This document shows positions 8,645 to 21,981 of a DNA stretch of 64,000 nucleotides, one piece after another. The stretch lies in the NCBI RefSeq assembly GCF_015291645.1, contig NZ_CP030055.1:2666001-2730000 (forward strand), read 5' to 3'. A program made the translations under genes and the position numbers. The stretch is from Bradyrhizobium sp. CCBAU 53340 (GTDB lineage Bacteria; Pseudomonadota; Alphaproteobacteria; Rhizobiales; Xanthobacteraceae). The notes under the pieces are model-generated. The model made no database searches. It had not been told where the DNA came from and saw nothing but the letters and a program-made list of their open reading frames with translations. Positions within the stretch are counted from its first letter, which is position 1; each line of letters opens with the position of its first letter.

Positions 8645-8856
8645 GATCCAGTTCCCCATCACATGGCCCATCCCCGAGGAAAGCCGGTGGCCGCGGAAAA
8701 GTTCTGTGCCGAAGGATTGCGAAATTATGACGGCAGCACGACTTGGCGTCGTTGATCCGCGTCATCGTCGGACGATCAAAGAGACGTCACATTTTGCGGA
8801 GGGCAGGGCCTCTGGCCGCTTTGATGCTATCGTGCCGCATCGTGCCGGAGATGGCC

Positions 8857-9036
8857 ATGGGCTTTTGGCTTTTCGTCATCATCTCGATCGGGTCGATCCC
8901 GCTTGCAGGCGCGATGGCGCGCGAGCGCAACAGGTCGCCCCGGACGTGGTTTTGGATCGCCGTCGCGGTCGGTCCCCTGGCGCCTCTGGCGCTGCTGATA
9001 TTGGGCGAGGCAAAACGCGCGGCCTCGGCCAATTGA
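8857..9036 (+). CDS. Small two-span membrane protein
   Basis: A 59-residue protein with two hydrophobic spans (GFWLFVIISIGSIPLAGAMA and FWIAVAVGPLAPLALLIL) joined by a basic loop (RERNRSPRTW), with a short basic tail. GGAG lies six bases upstream of the ATG at 8857; an in-frame ATG at 8851 abuts it and is less likely. Function unknown. Confidence 0.6.
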   Translation: MGFWLFVIISIGSIPLAGAMARERNRSPRTWFWIAVAVGPLAPLALLILGEAKRAASAN

Positions 9037-9070
9037 GGCCCCTTGGGATTCCCCGGCCACTTTGCCTCAT

Positions 9071-9295
9071 TCACCTGGCCGATTTTCCTGCAAATGATTC
9101 TGTCGGCTGAAGCCCGGGCGATCTCAGCCACTCGCTCATATGCGAGCCGGTTTCGGCTTGTCTTGCTCTACGAAGGACGTCCTCACGCCGAGGACCTGGG
9201 GGAAGGGATTTGGCCTCTTCTCGGAGACGTTCGGCTTCTTGGGAAAGGCGTTCTTCAAGGGAAACGGATTGCTTGAATCGGCGGCGTCGCTGCAT
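9071..9295 (-). CDS. Small conserved Bradyrhizobium-type protein
   Basis: A 74-residue, highly charged helical protein (EERLSQEAERLREEAKSLPP, then a linker, then a helix LRRARQAETGSHMSEWL, then SPGLQPTES). The layout of an LPPGP turn followed by RARQAETxSHxxEWxxSPGLQP is one I associate with a frequent small-protein family in Bradyrhizobium, of unknown role. The start could also be a few codons later. Confidence 0.72.
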   Translation of the reverse strand: MQRRRRFKQSVSLEERLSQEAERLREEAKSLPPGPRREDVLRRARQAETGSHMSEWLRSPGLQPTESFAGKSAR

Positions 9296-9456
9296 GACAC
9301 AACCTCGTCTGACGGGTCCTAACCGTTGGGTTCGAATTTCGCGATACTAGTATGCCGACGCCTGGGACTTGGTTCCGGAGTGAACACGGCAAAATAGGCC
9401 GCCGTCGGATTCAAGTCCGGCCCCTGCGGACAAACACGGACAGGCTCCCATTTTCG

Positions 9457-9499
9457 GTGCCGTCCTGACTGGGACAGGCGTGACAGAGATCAGGACACC
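9457..9499. repeat. Palindromic element, copy 1 of 3
   Basis: A 43-base imperfect palindrome with ends GTGCCGTCCTGA and ATCAGGACACC. Related copies lie at 10001-10036 and 10730-10773. The middle is variable (GGGAC..GACAGAG), the ends are best conserved. Confidence 0.6.
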
Positions 9500-9502
9500 A
9501 AC

Positions 9503-9600
9503 AAAAACGCCGCCCGCTTGAAATGTGTCGCGGGCGGCGGCTTTCCAGCCCCGGGTGGGTGATGCAAAACCCCGGTGAGGATTAGTCTGCACGACCTGTG
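9503..9600 (-). ncRNA. Candidate small RNA, module R1
   Basis: Minus strand: a GGGG/CCCC-type hairpin region, the linker GGGGCTGGAAAG, and then a long hairpin CGCCGCCCGC/GCGGGCGGCG (9508-9539) followed by a run of U. About 100 bases are closely similar to 10228-10318. The conserved part extends past the terminator, which argues for more than a chance hairpin. Confidence 0.4.
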
Positions 9601-9627
9601 CCAAGGTTTTATGTCTCGCAAAGGGAC

Positions 9628-9652
9628 ACTCGCAGAGGCGGATGAGGACAGT
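9628..9652 (+). repeat. Short motif CGCAGAGGCGGAT-GGACA, copy 1
   Basis: Third, weaker copy of a 27-base motif found directly after two plus-strand terminator hairpins at 10179-10205 and 10901-10928. Shared core: CGCAGAGG, then GGAT and GGACA. Confidence 0.5.
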
Positions 9653-9712
9653 GTTTCGGGCGATCCAAGCCAACTTCGCGCTCCCTTGCGGACGACGGCG
9701 AAGACGATGAAT

Positions 9713-9744
9713 GAAAGAGGCCGCCAACTGAGGCGGCCCTCTTA
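9713..9744 (-). terminator. GGCCGCC hairpin terminator, copy 1 of 3
   Basis: Palindrome with stem AGGGCCGCC/GGCGGCCT and loop TCAGTT; the minus strand reads into CTTTC. Near-identical copies at 10482-10511 and 11114-11143 sit at the ends of minus-strand reading frames. No minus-strand gene is evident upstream of this copy. Confidence 0.5.
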
Positions 9745-9754
9745 GGGGGCAAGA

Positions 9755-9967
9755 ATGCGCCAGCGAATTATTGGGCGTTTGATCGGCCTAGCCGTGGTCG
9801 AATTAGTAATAGGCGTTTCGTGGCTGTTCGGCCTCAACCGGATGCTAGTCATGGTTGCGGCAATTGGCTTGCCCTTACTGGCTTTAACCGTTGCTCTTCC
9901 GATAACGCTCTTAATCAGGTCGAACCGTGCCTCAACCCAAAACAGGCCACCTTCAAATTCAATTTAG
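9755..9967 (+). CDS. Putative small membrane protein, 70 residues
   Basis: Starts at ATG with AGGGGG six bases upstream. Two hydrophobic spans (RLIGLAVVELVIGVSWLFGL and MVAAIGLPLLALTVALPITL) are joined by NRML, followed by a polar tail. Hydropathy and a good ribosome-binding site support a real gene, but it is an orphan inside repeat-rich DNA. Confidence 0.45.
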   Translation: MRQRIIGRLIGLAVVELVIGVSWLFGLNRMLVMVAAIGLPLLALTVALPITLLIRSNRASTQNRPPSNSI

Positions 9968-10000
9968 GCCACTTGGGGTTAAAACAAGGCCAGCGCCAGG

Positions 10001-10036
10001 GTGCTGTTCGGACAGTCGTTTCGGGAAACTAGGACA
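10001..10036. repeat. Palindromic element, copy 2 of 3
   Basis: Begins GTGCTGTTCGGACAG and ends TTTCGGGAAACTAGGACACT, matching the copies at 9457-9499 and 10730-10773; the left arm is shortened here. Confidence 0.6.
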
Positions 10037-10139
10037 CTCTGCATTGAGCTAGATCAGAGTGCCGGTTTTTCCCGAAAGGTAGGTTGCGCCTCCCGGGGCT
10101 GGCTAAGCGATTTCAGAATTGCTTGATTGCAAACCCGGG

Positions 10140-10172
10140 AGCCCCAGCCAACGCTCCGCGGCTGGGGCTTTT
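10140..10172 (+). terminator. Intrinsic terminator, module P1
   Basis: Strong hairpin AGCCCCAGCC/GGCTGGGGCT followed by TTTTAG. It is preceded by a second hairpin (AAGCGATT, loop TCAG, AATTGCTT, 10106-10125), so the stretch from about 10084 could be a small RNA. The motif at 10179-10205 follows. Confidence 0.6.
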
Positions 10173-10178
10173 AGTTCG

Positions 10179-10205
10179 CACCCGCAGAGGGGAATTAGGA
10201 CACTT
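10179..10205 (+). repeat. Motif CACCCGCAGAGG...GGACACTT, copy 2
   Basis: Starts CACCCGCAGAGG and ends ATTAGGACACTT. The same motif follows a similar terminator at 10901-10928, so the terminator plus motif behave as one repeated module. Confidence 0.6.
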
Positions 10206-10227
10206 GGTAAATTTACGGGTGGAAAAG

Positions 10228-10318
10228 CAAAAGCGCCGCCCGCTTGAAAACCAGCGCGGGCGGCGGCCTCTCCAGCCCCGGGAGGGAGATTGTAAAATCC
10301 CGATCTTGTGTGTCTGTG
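10228..10318 (-). ncRNA. Candidate small RNA, module R2
   Basis: Paralogue of 9503-9600 on the minus strand: hairpin GGGATT/AATC-CCC, a pyrimidine-rich word CTCCCTCCC, linker GGGGCTGGAGAG, then the hairpin CGCCGCCCGC/GCGGGCGGCG (10234-10265) with a U-rich end. CTCCCTCCC is complementary to ribosome-binding sites, as in known anti-Shine-Dalgarno small RNAs; whether this is transcribed is unknown. Confidence 0.4.
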
Positions 10319-10481
10319 CGGGATGCCCAAAGGTTCAACGCGACAGTCGCGGGGAGGGGATTAGGACGCTGCCGCTAGTCGCCGGATGTGATTGTCGGCC
10401 AAAGAGCCGTGATAATTTGGCAGTTGGCCCTGTATTTCCTTCATCCTGTTGACCGTAAGCGGCCTTACTGCCGCTGGATGA

Positions 10482-10511
10482 TATGAGGCTGCCCAACTGA
10501 GGCGGCCTTAG
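10482..10511 (-). terminator. GGCCGCC hairpin terminator, copy 2 of 3
   Basis: Stem GGCCGCCTCAG/GGGCAGCCTC, overlapping the TAA of the broken DUF6894 gene, so on the minus strand it probably terminates that transcript. Confidence 0.6.
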
Positions 10512-10733
10512 TGTTTTGGCCTGCTAATGGCAAACGTCAGGGCGGCTTCGAAGACCGGACCGCCATCTGTTCGAACCTCAATGACCATGTCGCGGCCGTG
10601 GTGCATCAAATCAAGGTCTCGCGCCATACCACCCAAAGCACGGGCGGCCTCCATCTCGGCGGCGCGAACGTCACCTAACTCAATGCCCTCCTCATCTGGG
10701 AAGAGTTCCGCTCCGTTTCTCAGGTTCGGGTGC
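10508..10733 (-). pseudogene. DUF6894-like gene lacking its 5' end
   Basis: Minus-strand frame reading ...RNGAELFPDEEGIELGDV, then AAEMEAARALGGMARD, HGRDMVIEVRTDGGPVFEA and ending ISRPKH. This is the DUF6894 pattern (NG..xxDEEGxELpD...A..EA.raLa.lARD...G....eVRdexG..v..a.l.f). Family members normally start about eight codons before RNG with a hydrophobic MPRYFF-like strand. Here that part is replaced by the palindromic repeat at 10730-10773, and an in-frame TAG lies at 10772-10774 with no start codon between. It is therefore probably dead; the rest of the frame is still intact, so the damage looks recent. Confidence 0.65.
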
Positions 10734-10773
10734 TGTCCTAATTGGGACTGCGATTTCGGGAAATTAGGACACT
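10730..10773. repeat. Palindromic element, copy 3 of 3
   Basis: GTGCTGTCCTAATT at one end and AATTAGGACACT at the other, with ten-base inverted ends TGTCCTAATT/AATTAGGACA. It replaces the 5' end of the DUF6894-like gene. Confidence 0.65.
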
Positions 10774-10852
10774 AGGAAGTCTCCGCGCGAAATAGGAACG
10801 AGGGGACGATTGCCAAGTTTTCCTGATGCCCTTCCCCAAGGGCAACCCCGTC

Positions 10853-10898
10853 GGCCCCAGCTCCATCGCCCCCCATTACGTGAGCTGGGGCCTTTTTT
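10853..10898 (+). terminator. Intrinsic terminator, module P2
   Basis: Stem GGCCCCAGCT/AGCTGGGGCC followed by six T. A second hairpin, TGCCC/GGGCA, lies upstream at 10827-10844. Same order of elements as at 10084-10205, including the trailing motif. Confidence 0.7.
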
Positions 10899-10900
10899 GA

Positions 10901-10928
10901 CACCCGCAGAGGCGGATTGGGACACTAT
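10901..10928 (+). repeat. Motif CACCCGCAGAGG...GGACACT, copy 3
   Basis: CACCCGCAGAGGCGGATT then GGGACACTAT, directly after the terminator at 10853-10898. Confidence 0.6.
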
Positions 10929-11113
10929 GATTTTGGTTCGTCCGGCCCAAGAATGCGCTTACCAAGGACGGTTGCCAGCGAACTTGCCGCACCACTAAAA
11001 ACAAGCACCTGAACTTTTTCCAGCTCTGAGGCGGAAAGCCATCGCCATTTGTCTGGCGCGACTGGATGCCGAATCCAGATGTCACGAAACGACTAGAGAC
11101 ATGTTTTTCAACT

Positions 11114-11143
11114 GAAAGAGGCCGCCAACTGAGGCGGCCTTAG
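11114..11143 (-). terminator. GGCCGCC hairpin terminator, copy 3 of 3
   Basis: Stem AGGCCGCC/GGCGGCCT with CTTTC following on the minus strand. It overlaps the TAA of the gene at 11140-11373, so it likely terminates it. Same junction (stop codon fused to the hairpin) as copy 2. Confidence 0.65.
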
Positions 11144-11373
11144 TTCCTTGTCAAAGGCTTTGATGGCTGTTCGTCCATCGTCTCTACGTCAACGGGTGGA
11201 AGTTCTCCGGTTCGGTCCTTGAGGTCCGCCGCTCGCTGAATCAAACCAGACGCAACCGCCGGGTCCTTTGCGGTCTTTGCCATACGGAGCAGCGTAGCTG
11301 CGGCCTCACGGGCGAAATAATGCAAGCGCGACACGTCTCGACATCCGACACTTGCCCCGTGGACATGATTCAC
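11140..11373 (-). CDS. Hypothetical small helical protein, N-terminus uncertain
   Basis: About 77 residues. The core REAAATLLRMAKTAKDPAVA followed by GLIQRAADLKDR resembles a frequent Bradyrhizobium small-protein type with paired helices and a polar C-terminus. The first 13 residues (MNHVHGASVGCRD) do not resemble that type; a GTG at 11334 giving VSRLHYFAREAA is a plausible true start, though neither has a good ribosome-binding site. The gene may therefore also have lost its original 5' end. Confidence 0.5.
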   Translation of the reverse strand: MNHVHGASVGCRDVSRLHYFAREAAATLLRMAKTAKDPAVASGLIQRAADLKDRTGELPPVDVETMDEQPSKPLTRN

Positions 11374-11424
11374 GGGGCGCGCGTCCGTTCCGGCTTCCGT
11401 ACAAAAATGTACACAAGCGATAAA

Positions 11425-11463
11425 AAGGCCTCAGCTCGGGGCTGGCGGAGCTGAGGCCTTTTG
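11425..11463. terminator. Bidirectional hairpin terminator upstream of recA
   Basis: Twelve-base stem AAGGCCTCAGCT/AGCTGAGGCCTT with T-rich sequence on both sides, so it could stop transcription in either direction and insulates recA from the repeat region. Confidence 0.7.
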
Positions 11464-11656
11464 TGTCGGCAACCACGTTGTCGAGACGTGATTCCGAGAG
11501 CATCAACTTACGTCCAGCTATTTTGTTCCAGTACCATTTTATTCTTAGGACCGAATACCTTGATCCATCGCAAGGGTCGGGAGCGCTGGAATTGGGGCAC
11601 TGGATTCAACTTAGGATACTGGGGGTCAAATACGGACAGTACCCCAATCTGCAAAA

Positions 11657-11671
11657 GAACATATTGCGAAC
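11657..11671 (+). promoter_or_regulatory. SOS (LexA) box upstream of recA
   Basis: GAACATATTGCGAAC fits the alphaproteobacterial SOS operator GAAC-N7-GAAC exactly. It lies about 95 bases before the recA start, where LexA repression would be expected. Confidence 0.85.
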
Positions 11672-11764
11672 CTAGAACAAATGGGGTACAGTGCTTTTAT
11701 CGACGATCCGCCGCCCCAATCGTTTGTCCCGCACCCGAATCCTCGCCATAAGGAGCACGACCCA

Positions 11765-12853
<1,089 letters not shown>

Positions 12854-12966
12854 GCCTTATCAGTAGAGTTTCGCGAGGAGCGGGTGCTGAGGACGTTGAG
12901 TTGCCGACGTCGTCAGTGCCCGTTTCTTTTTGCGTTGGAGTGATCGGGGGGCGTGATGTCTGATCT

Positions 12967-13020
12967 TGACCGGCTGTGGCGGCGGGATCGCGAAAGCCGA
13001 TCGTTGGTGGCGCCTGCCTA
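12967..13020 (+). pseudogene. Remnant of a duplicated DUF1835-like gene 3' end
   Basis: About 54 bases nearly identical to the last 52 bases of the next gene (14045-14096). It encodes DRLWRRDRESRSLVAPA-stop, against ERLWRWDRASRSLVAP-stop in the gene. It has no upstream reading frame, so it looks like the surviving tail of a former tandem copy. Confidence 0.7.
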
Positions 13021-13052
13021 ATCCACATTGCTCAGAGGGTTGAATATCAATT

Positions 13053-14096
13053 TTGAGAGGCGATTGCGTCTCGTTTGGAGTAGGGCGCCGGGGCTATGAA
13101 GCGCGTGATCCTGACCAGTTCGTCCGGCGTTGGTACGCCGATCTTGCCGATATGGTCGTCCCGCTGATCTTTCGATTCGTCTCCGGACCACTGCCTACGT
13201 CGCACCATCTTGAACAGTATCTCACCGGAGGTTCTTTCAGAGGCTCTTTCTTGGGCGATCGGGAGGTGCGTTGGTCCGATCTGGTTGCGCGGTCGCCCCA
13301 GAGCGGTCTTGCGCACAAGGAGCTCGGACTGGTCTGGTTTTGCAAGGCCTATGGTGTCGAAGAGATCGAGCTGTGGTTTGATCCCACCCCGAGCAATCAA
13401 TTGCAGCTGATCTGGATCCTCGACTATCTCCGTTCCGAGCCATACGCGGCCGAGCGTACAAGGCTGCGACAGGTCGATTTCGATCTGCTCGGAGCCCATA
13501 GTGCCAGGCTTCGCGATCACACCATCCGACAGTTGGACGTCACGGAGTTCGACTTCGAGGCCGCGGCCATCGCCTGGGAGGCCTACCGGTCGCCAACGCC
13601 CGAGCTCTGTTTCGGATTGCTCAGTCAGGACTTTCCCGGGCTCCCCTTCCTGAAGCCGGCGATGGAGGAATTGCTGGCAGAATTGCCGTCACCGATCACC
13701 GGACTGGGTGCGACGGAAACGCGACTGCTCGAACTGATCGCGGAGGGGCACAACCGCACCAAGGAGCTGTTTCAGCCGGGCGGGCTGCTCGAAACGCGTG
13801 TGTTCGACCAATGGGAGTTGGGGCCGCTGCTCGAAGGGCTCGCCTCCGGTCCGATGCCAGCGATCGCGGGACTCGATCCGAAACTTGCGACGCTCGCTGC
13901 GCACGATGCGAGAGGCCACAACGCCGCCTATCGGCGGAGCCGGCTGTCGCTGACCGAGTTTGGCAAAGCCGTTCTGGAGGGCCGGGAGGATTTTCGCCGT
14001 CACAATCCGATCAGGCGTTGGTGGGGCGGCACGCTTCTGACCAGCGAACGGCTGTGGCGGTGGGATCGCGCAAGTCGATCGTTAGTTGCGCCTTAA
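13053..14096 (+). CDS. DUF1835-like protein, 5' end doubtful
   Basis: About 347 residues of a soluble helical protein. Its C-terminus (FRRHNPIRRWWGGTLLTSER then LWRWD) matches the ending I know from alphaproteobacterial DUF1835-domain proteins. Those normally begin with a HxTNGD/WrDvLHeGPVP block, which is missing here. The only start for the full frame is a TTG at 13053 without a good ribosome-binding site. The next Met is at residue 34, so either the gene starts unusually or its 5' end was lost during the tandem rearrangement that left the tail copy at 12967-13020. Function unknown. Confidence 0.6.
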   Translation: MRGDCVSFGVGRRGYEARDPDQFVRRWYADLADMVVPLIFRFVSGPLPTSHHLEQYLTGGSFRGSFLGDREVRWSDLVARSPQSGLAHKELGLVWFCKAYGVEEIELWFDPTPSNQLQLIWILDYLRSEPYAAERTRLRQVDFDLLGAHSARLRDHTIRQLDVTEFDFEAAAIAWEAYRSPTPELCFGLLSQDFPGLPFLKPAMEELLAELPSPITGLGATETRLLELIAEGHNRTKELFQPGGLLETRVFDQWELGPLLEGLASGPMPAIAGLDPKLATLAAHDARGHNAAYRRSRLSLTEFGKAVLEGREDFRRHNPIRRWWGGTLLTSERLWRWDRASRSLVAP

Positions 14097-14105
14097 GTCA
14101 GGACC

Positions 14106-14164
14106 GTAGGGTGGGTTAGCAGGCGGCTGCGCGAAGCGCAGTCCGCGCGGCTAACCCACCCTAC
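14106..14164. repeat. GTAGGGTGGG palindrome, copy 1
   Basis: Inverted repeat with outer arms GTAGGGTGGGTTAGC and GCTAACCCACCCTAC around a GC-rich inner hairpin, between convergent genes. Related to the larger copies at 28542-28630 and 33479-33601. Confidence 0.8.
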
Positions 14165-14169
14165 GAAGA

Positions 14170-17049
<2,880 letters not shown>

Positions 17050-17054
17050 CGTCT

Positions 17055-17423
17055 TTAAGCCGTATGCGCCTTGTAGGCGGCTTCATCCATGAGACCGCCA
17101 AGCTCGCTCTTGTCGGCAATCTTGATCTTGAAGAACCAGGCTTTGCTCTGCGCATCGGAGTTCACCAGCGCGGGCTCGGCGGCGAGCGCGTCGTTGGTCT
17201 CGAGCACTTCGCCTGATATCGGTGCGTAAACGTCGGAGGCGGCCTTCACCGATTCCACCACGGCGGCGGCTTCAGCCTTCTTCAGAGCGCGGCCGATCTT
17301 GGGCAGCTCGACGAACACGACGTCGCCGAGCTGTGACTGCGCGTAATCCGTGATCCCGACGGTGGCGACATCGCCGTCGATCGCGAGCCATTCATGGTCG
17401 GAGGTGTACAGCGTCGTGGTCAT
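17055..17423 (-). CDS. gcvH: Glycine cleavage system H protein
   Basis: Lipoyl carrier of the glycine cleavage system. 122 residues; the lipoylated lysine is K60 in [12 protein letters not shown], and the strand pattern [20 protein letters not shown] is diagnostic. Start chosen at [12 protein letters not shown]; the longer frame starts inside the preceding repeat. Lies between gcvT and gcvP. Confidence 0.97.
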   Translation of the reverse strand: MTTTLYTSDHEWLAIDGDVATVGITDYAQSQLGDVVFVELPKIGRALKKAEAAAVVESVKAASDVYAPISGEVLETNDALAAEPALVNSDAQSKAWFFKIKIADKSELGGLMDEAAYKAHTA

Positions 17424-17477
17424 TTTTGGATTCCTGAAGCGGTGTGCAGTTGAGTTAAAGGCTGCGGGCTCTGTTTC

Positions 17478-17633
17478 ACCTCTCCCGTAGGGAGAGGTCG
17501 GATCGCATCGCAAGATGCGATCCGGGTGAGGGGATTTGGTCTCGCTGCGTGCCGCGGCCCCTCACCCGGATTGCACTGGACGATGCTGCGCATCGTCAGA
17601 TGCAATCCGACCTCTCCCCGCTGGGGAGAGGTG
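17478..17633. repeat. Large inverted repeat between gcvT and gcvH
   Basis: About 155 bases with outer arms ACCTCTCCC...GGGAGAGGT at each end and a second inverted pair (GGATCGCATCGCAAGATGCG against ATTGCACTGGACGATG/ATCGTCAGATGCAATCC). It separates gcvT from gcvH inside what is normally a tight operon. The CTCTCCC/GGGAGAG family is a common Bradyrhizobium intergenic element. Confidence 0.75.
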
Positions 17634-17671
17634 ACGTCCGGGGCGGCAGCTGTGCTCAATCTCATCATGCG

Positions 17672-18820
17672 TCAGCGTTTGTAGGTGTTTTTCACGAAGG
17701 GCATGGCGGTGACGGTGAGCGGCAGAAACTGCCCGCGCACTTCCGCAAACAGTCTTGTGTCGAGCGCGCTTAAGGCAGCGGGCACGTAGCCCATCGCCAC
17801 CGGTGCATTCAGGCTTGGGCCGAAACCGCCGGAAGTGACTTTTCCGATTGCGTCACCGCCCTCGCTACCGGCAAACAGCAGCGCGCCCTCGCGCACCGGC
17901 GCGCGGCCCTCAGTGCGCAGACCGACGCGGCGGCGGGACGCGCCGTTGTCAAAGTGAGCGAGGATTTTTTCAGCGCCGGGAAAGCCGCCGGCGCGGGCGC
18001 CGCCGCTGCGGCGGCTCTTCTGCACCGACCATTCCAGCGCGGCTTCGACCGGCGTCGTCGTGGTGTCGATATCGTGGCCATAGAGGCAGAGCCCGGCCTC
18101 CAGCCGGAGACTGTCTCGGGCACCAAGGCCGATCGGCATTACATCGGGGTTTTCAAGCAGCATCTTGGCAAGCCGCTCGGCATCCGCGGCGGGCACCGAA
18201 ATCTCGAAACCGTCCTCGCCGGTATAGCCCGAACGCGAGACGAAGCAGGCGAGGCCCGCAACCGTGTGCGGGCCGGCATCCATGAATTTCATGGCGGGCG
18301 CCGCTGCACAAAGTTTCGCCAGCGCCGATTCCGCCTGCGGGCCCTGCAACGCGATCAGCGCACGATCGGCGAGCGAATCGATGATGCAGGTGTCCGACAA
18401 ATTCGCGCGCAGATGCGCCTCGTCCTCGGCCTTGCAAGCGGCGTTCACGACCAGGAACAGGTGGTCGCCGAAATTGGCGACCATGAGATCGTCGAGGATG
18501 CCGCCGTCTTCATTGGTGAATTGGGCGTAGCGCTGCCGGCCCGGCGCAATCGCCACGATGTCCTGTGGCACCAGCCGCTCCAGCGCGCGGGCGGCGTCCT
18601 CGACCTTGCCCGACTTCGGCCGAAGCGCGATCTGGCCCATATGGGAGACGTCGAACAGGCCGGCCTGCTTGCGGGTATGAAGGTGTTCCTTCAGCACGCC
18701 CGCGGGGTATTGCACGGGCATGTCATAGCCCGCGAACGGCACCATCTTGCCGCCCAGGGAGACGTGAAGATCGTAAAGGGGGGTACGTTTCAGGGAGTCT
18801 TTGTCGTCCGGCGCAAGCAT
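17672..18820 (-). CDS. gcvT: Glycine cleavage system T protein (aminomethyltransferase)
   Basis: Transfers the methylene from the GcvH-bound aminomethyl group to tetrahydrofolate, releasing ammonia. 382 residues; the folate-binding GcvT fold is seen in SLKRTPLYDLHVSLGGKMVPFAGYDMPVQY and the DVSHMGQ motif. ATG at 18820; a GTG immediately before it is less likely. First gene after the riboswitch. Confidence 0.97.
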   Translation of the reverse strand: MLAPDDKDSLKRTPLYDLHVSLGGKMVPFAGYDMPVQYPAGVLKEHLHTRKQAGLFDVSHMGQIALRPKSGKVEDAARALERLVPQDIVAIAPGRQRYAQFTNEDGGILDDLMVANFGDHLFLVVNAACKAEDEAHLRANLSDTCIIDSLADRALIALQGPQAESALAKLCAAAPAMKFMDAGPHTVAGLACFVSRSGYTGEDGFEISVPAADAERLAKMLLENPDVMPIGLGARDSLRLEAGLCLYGHDIDTTTTPVEAALEWSVQKSRRSGGARAGGFPGAEKILAHFDNGASRRRVGLRTEGRAPVREGALLFAGSEGGDAIGKVTSGGFGPSLNAPVAMGYVPAALSALDTRLFAEVRGQFLPLTVTAMPFVKNTYKR

Positions 18821-18874
18821 CACAGGGGCCCTCGGCGGTTCCCCGGGGACGATTCCCCGGTAGATCCAGTCGAA

Positions 18875-19050
18875 GCCCCATCTGTCGCTGTGCCTGAGAG
18901 TATTATCCCGTCGGCGGACGCTGGTCCGGGTGTTAGGCCCGTCAGCGCCTCTTTCCAGATGTCGTCAAAGCCACGCGGTCCTTTTGCCTGAGAGTTTCCG
19001 GGGCGGTTGCTCCTTCGGCGCCGGCTGGCAGAAAGCCGGTCTCTCCCGAT
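18875..19050 (-). promoter_or_regulatory. Tandem glycine riboswitch
   Basis: Read on the minus strand, two glycine aptamers in series. The first includes GGGAGAGACCGG and the conserved CTCTCAGGCAAAAGGACCG; the second includes GGAAAGAGGCGCTGACGG and CTCTCAGGCACAGCGACAG. The conserved words (18892-18900 and 18986-18994 for GCCTGAGAG on the plus strand) are placed about 94 bases apart, as expected for a tandem aptamer. It ends about 55 bases before gcvT and should switch the operon on when glycine is plentiful. Confidence 0.93.
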
Positions 19051-19294
19051 GTGGCCGTACGATACAGATGGGTACAGACCACAGCCCGGCCAAGCCTGTC
19101 AACGCGCACTTAGCGGCTTTCCAAAGGGATTGCGACGCGATTACGCTGCTGCGGCAACCCACTGATCTCTCTGCACAGTTTCTGGACAGCGAAGCTGGCC
19201 TTGTCTAAAAGCGCTTTGGCCCGCAGATATCAGCCCAAATCGACAGGTTTGGACGGCGAATTGGCGGGTCCAAGCACCACCCGATTGGATGAAC

Positions 19295-21976
<2,682 letters not shown>

Positions 21977-21981
21977 ACGTC

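Noticed and set aside
9310..9430. Possible tRNA or tmRNA arm (GGGTTCGAATTTC near 9332, GGATTCAAGTCC near 9410)
   Set aside because: The T-loop-like words have no matching five-base stem or acceptor arm, and no anticodon arm is found nearby.
9347..9727. Long minus-strand frame of 126 residues
   Set aside because: It runs through the repeat and hairpin modules and has no ribosome-binding site or plausible protein features.
9713..11143. Integron-like attC sites for the triplicate GGCCGCC hairpins
   Set aside because: Paired GTTRRRY/RYYYAAC core sites are missing and no integrase gene is present.
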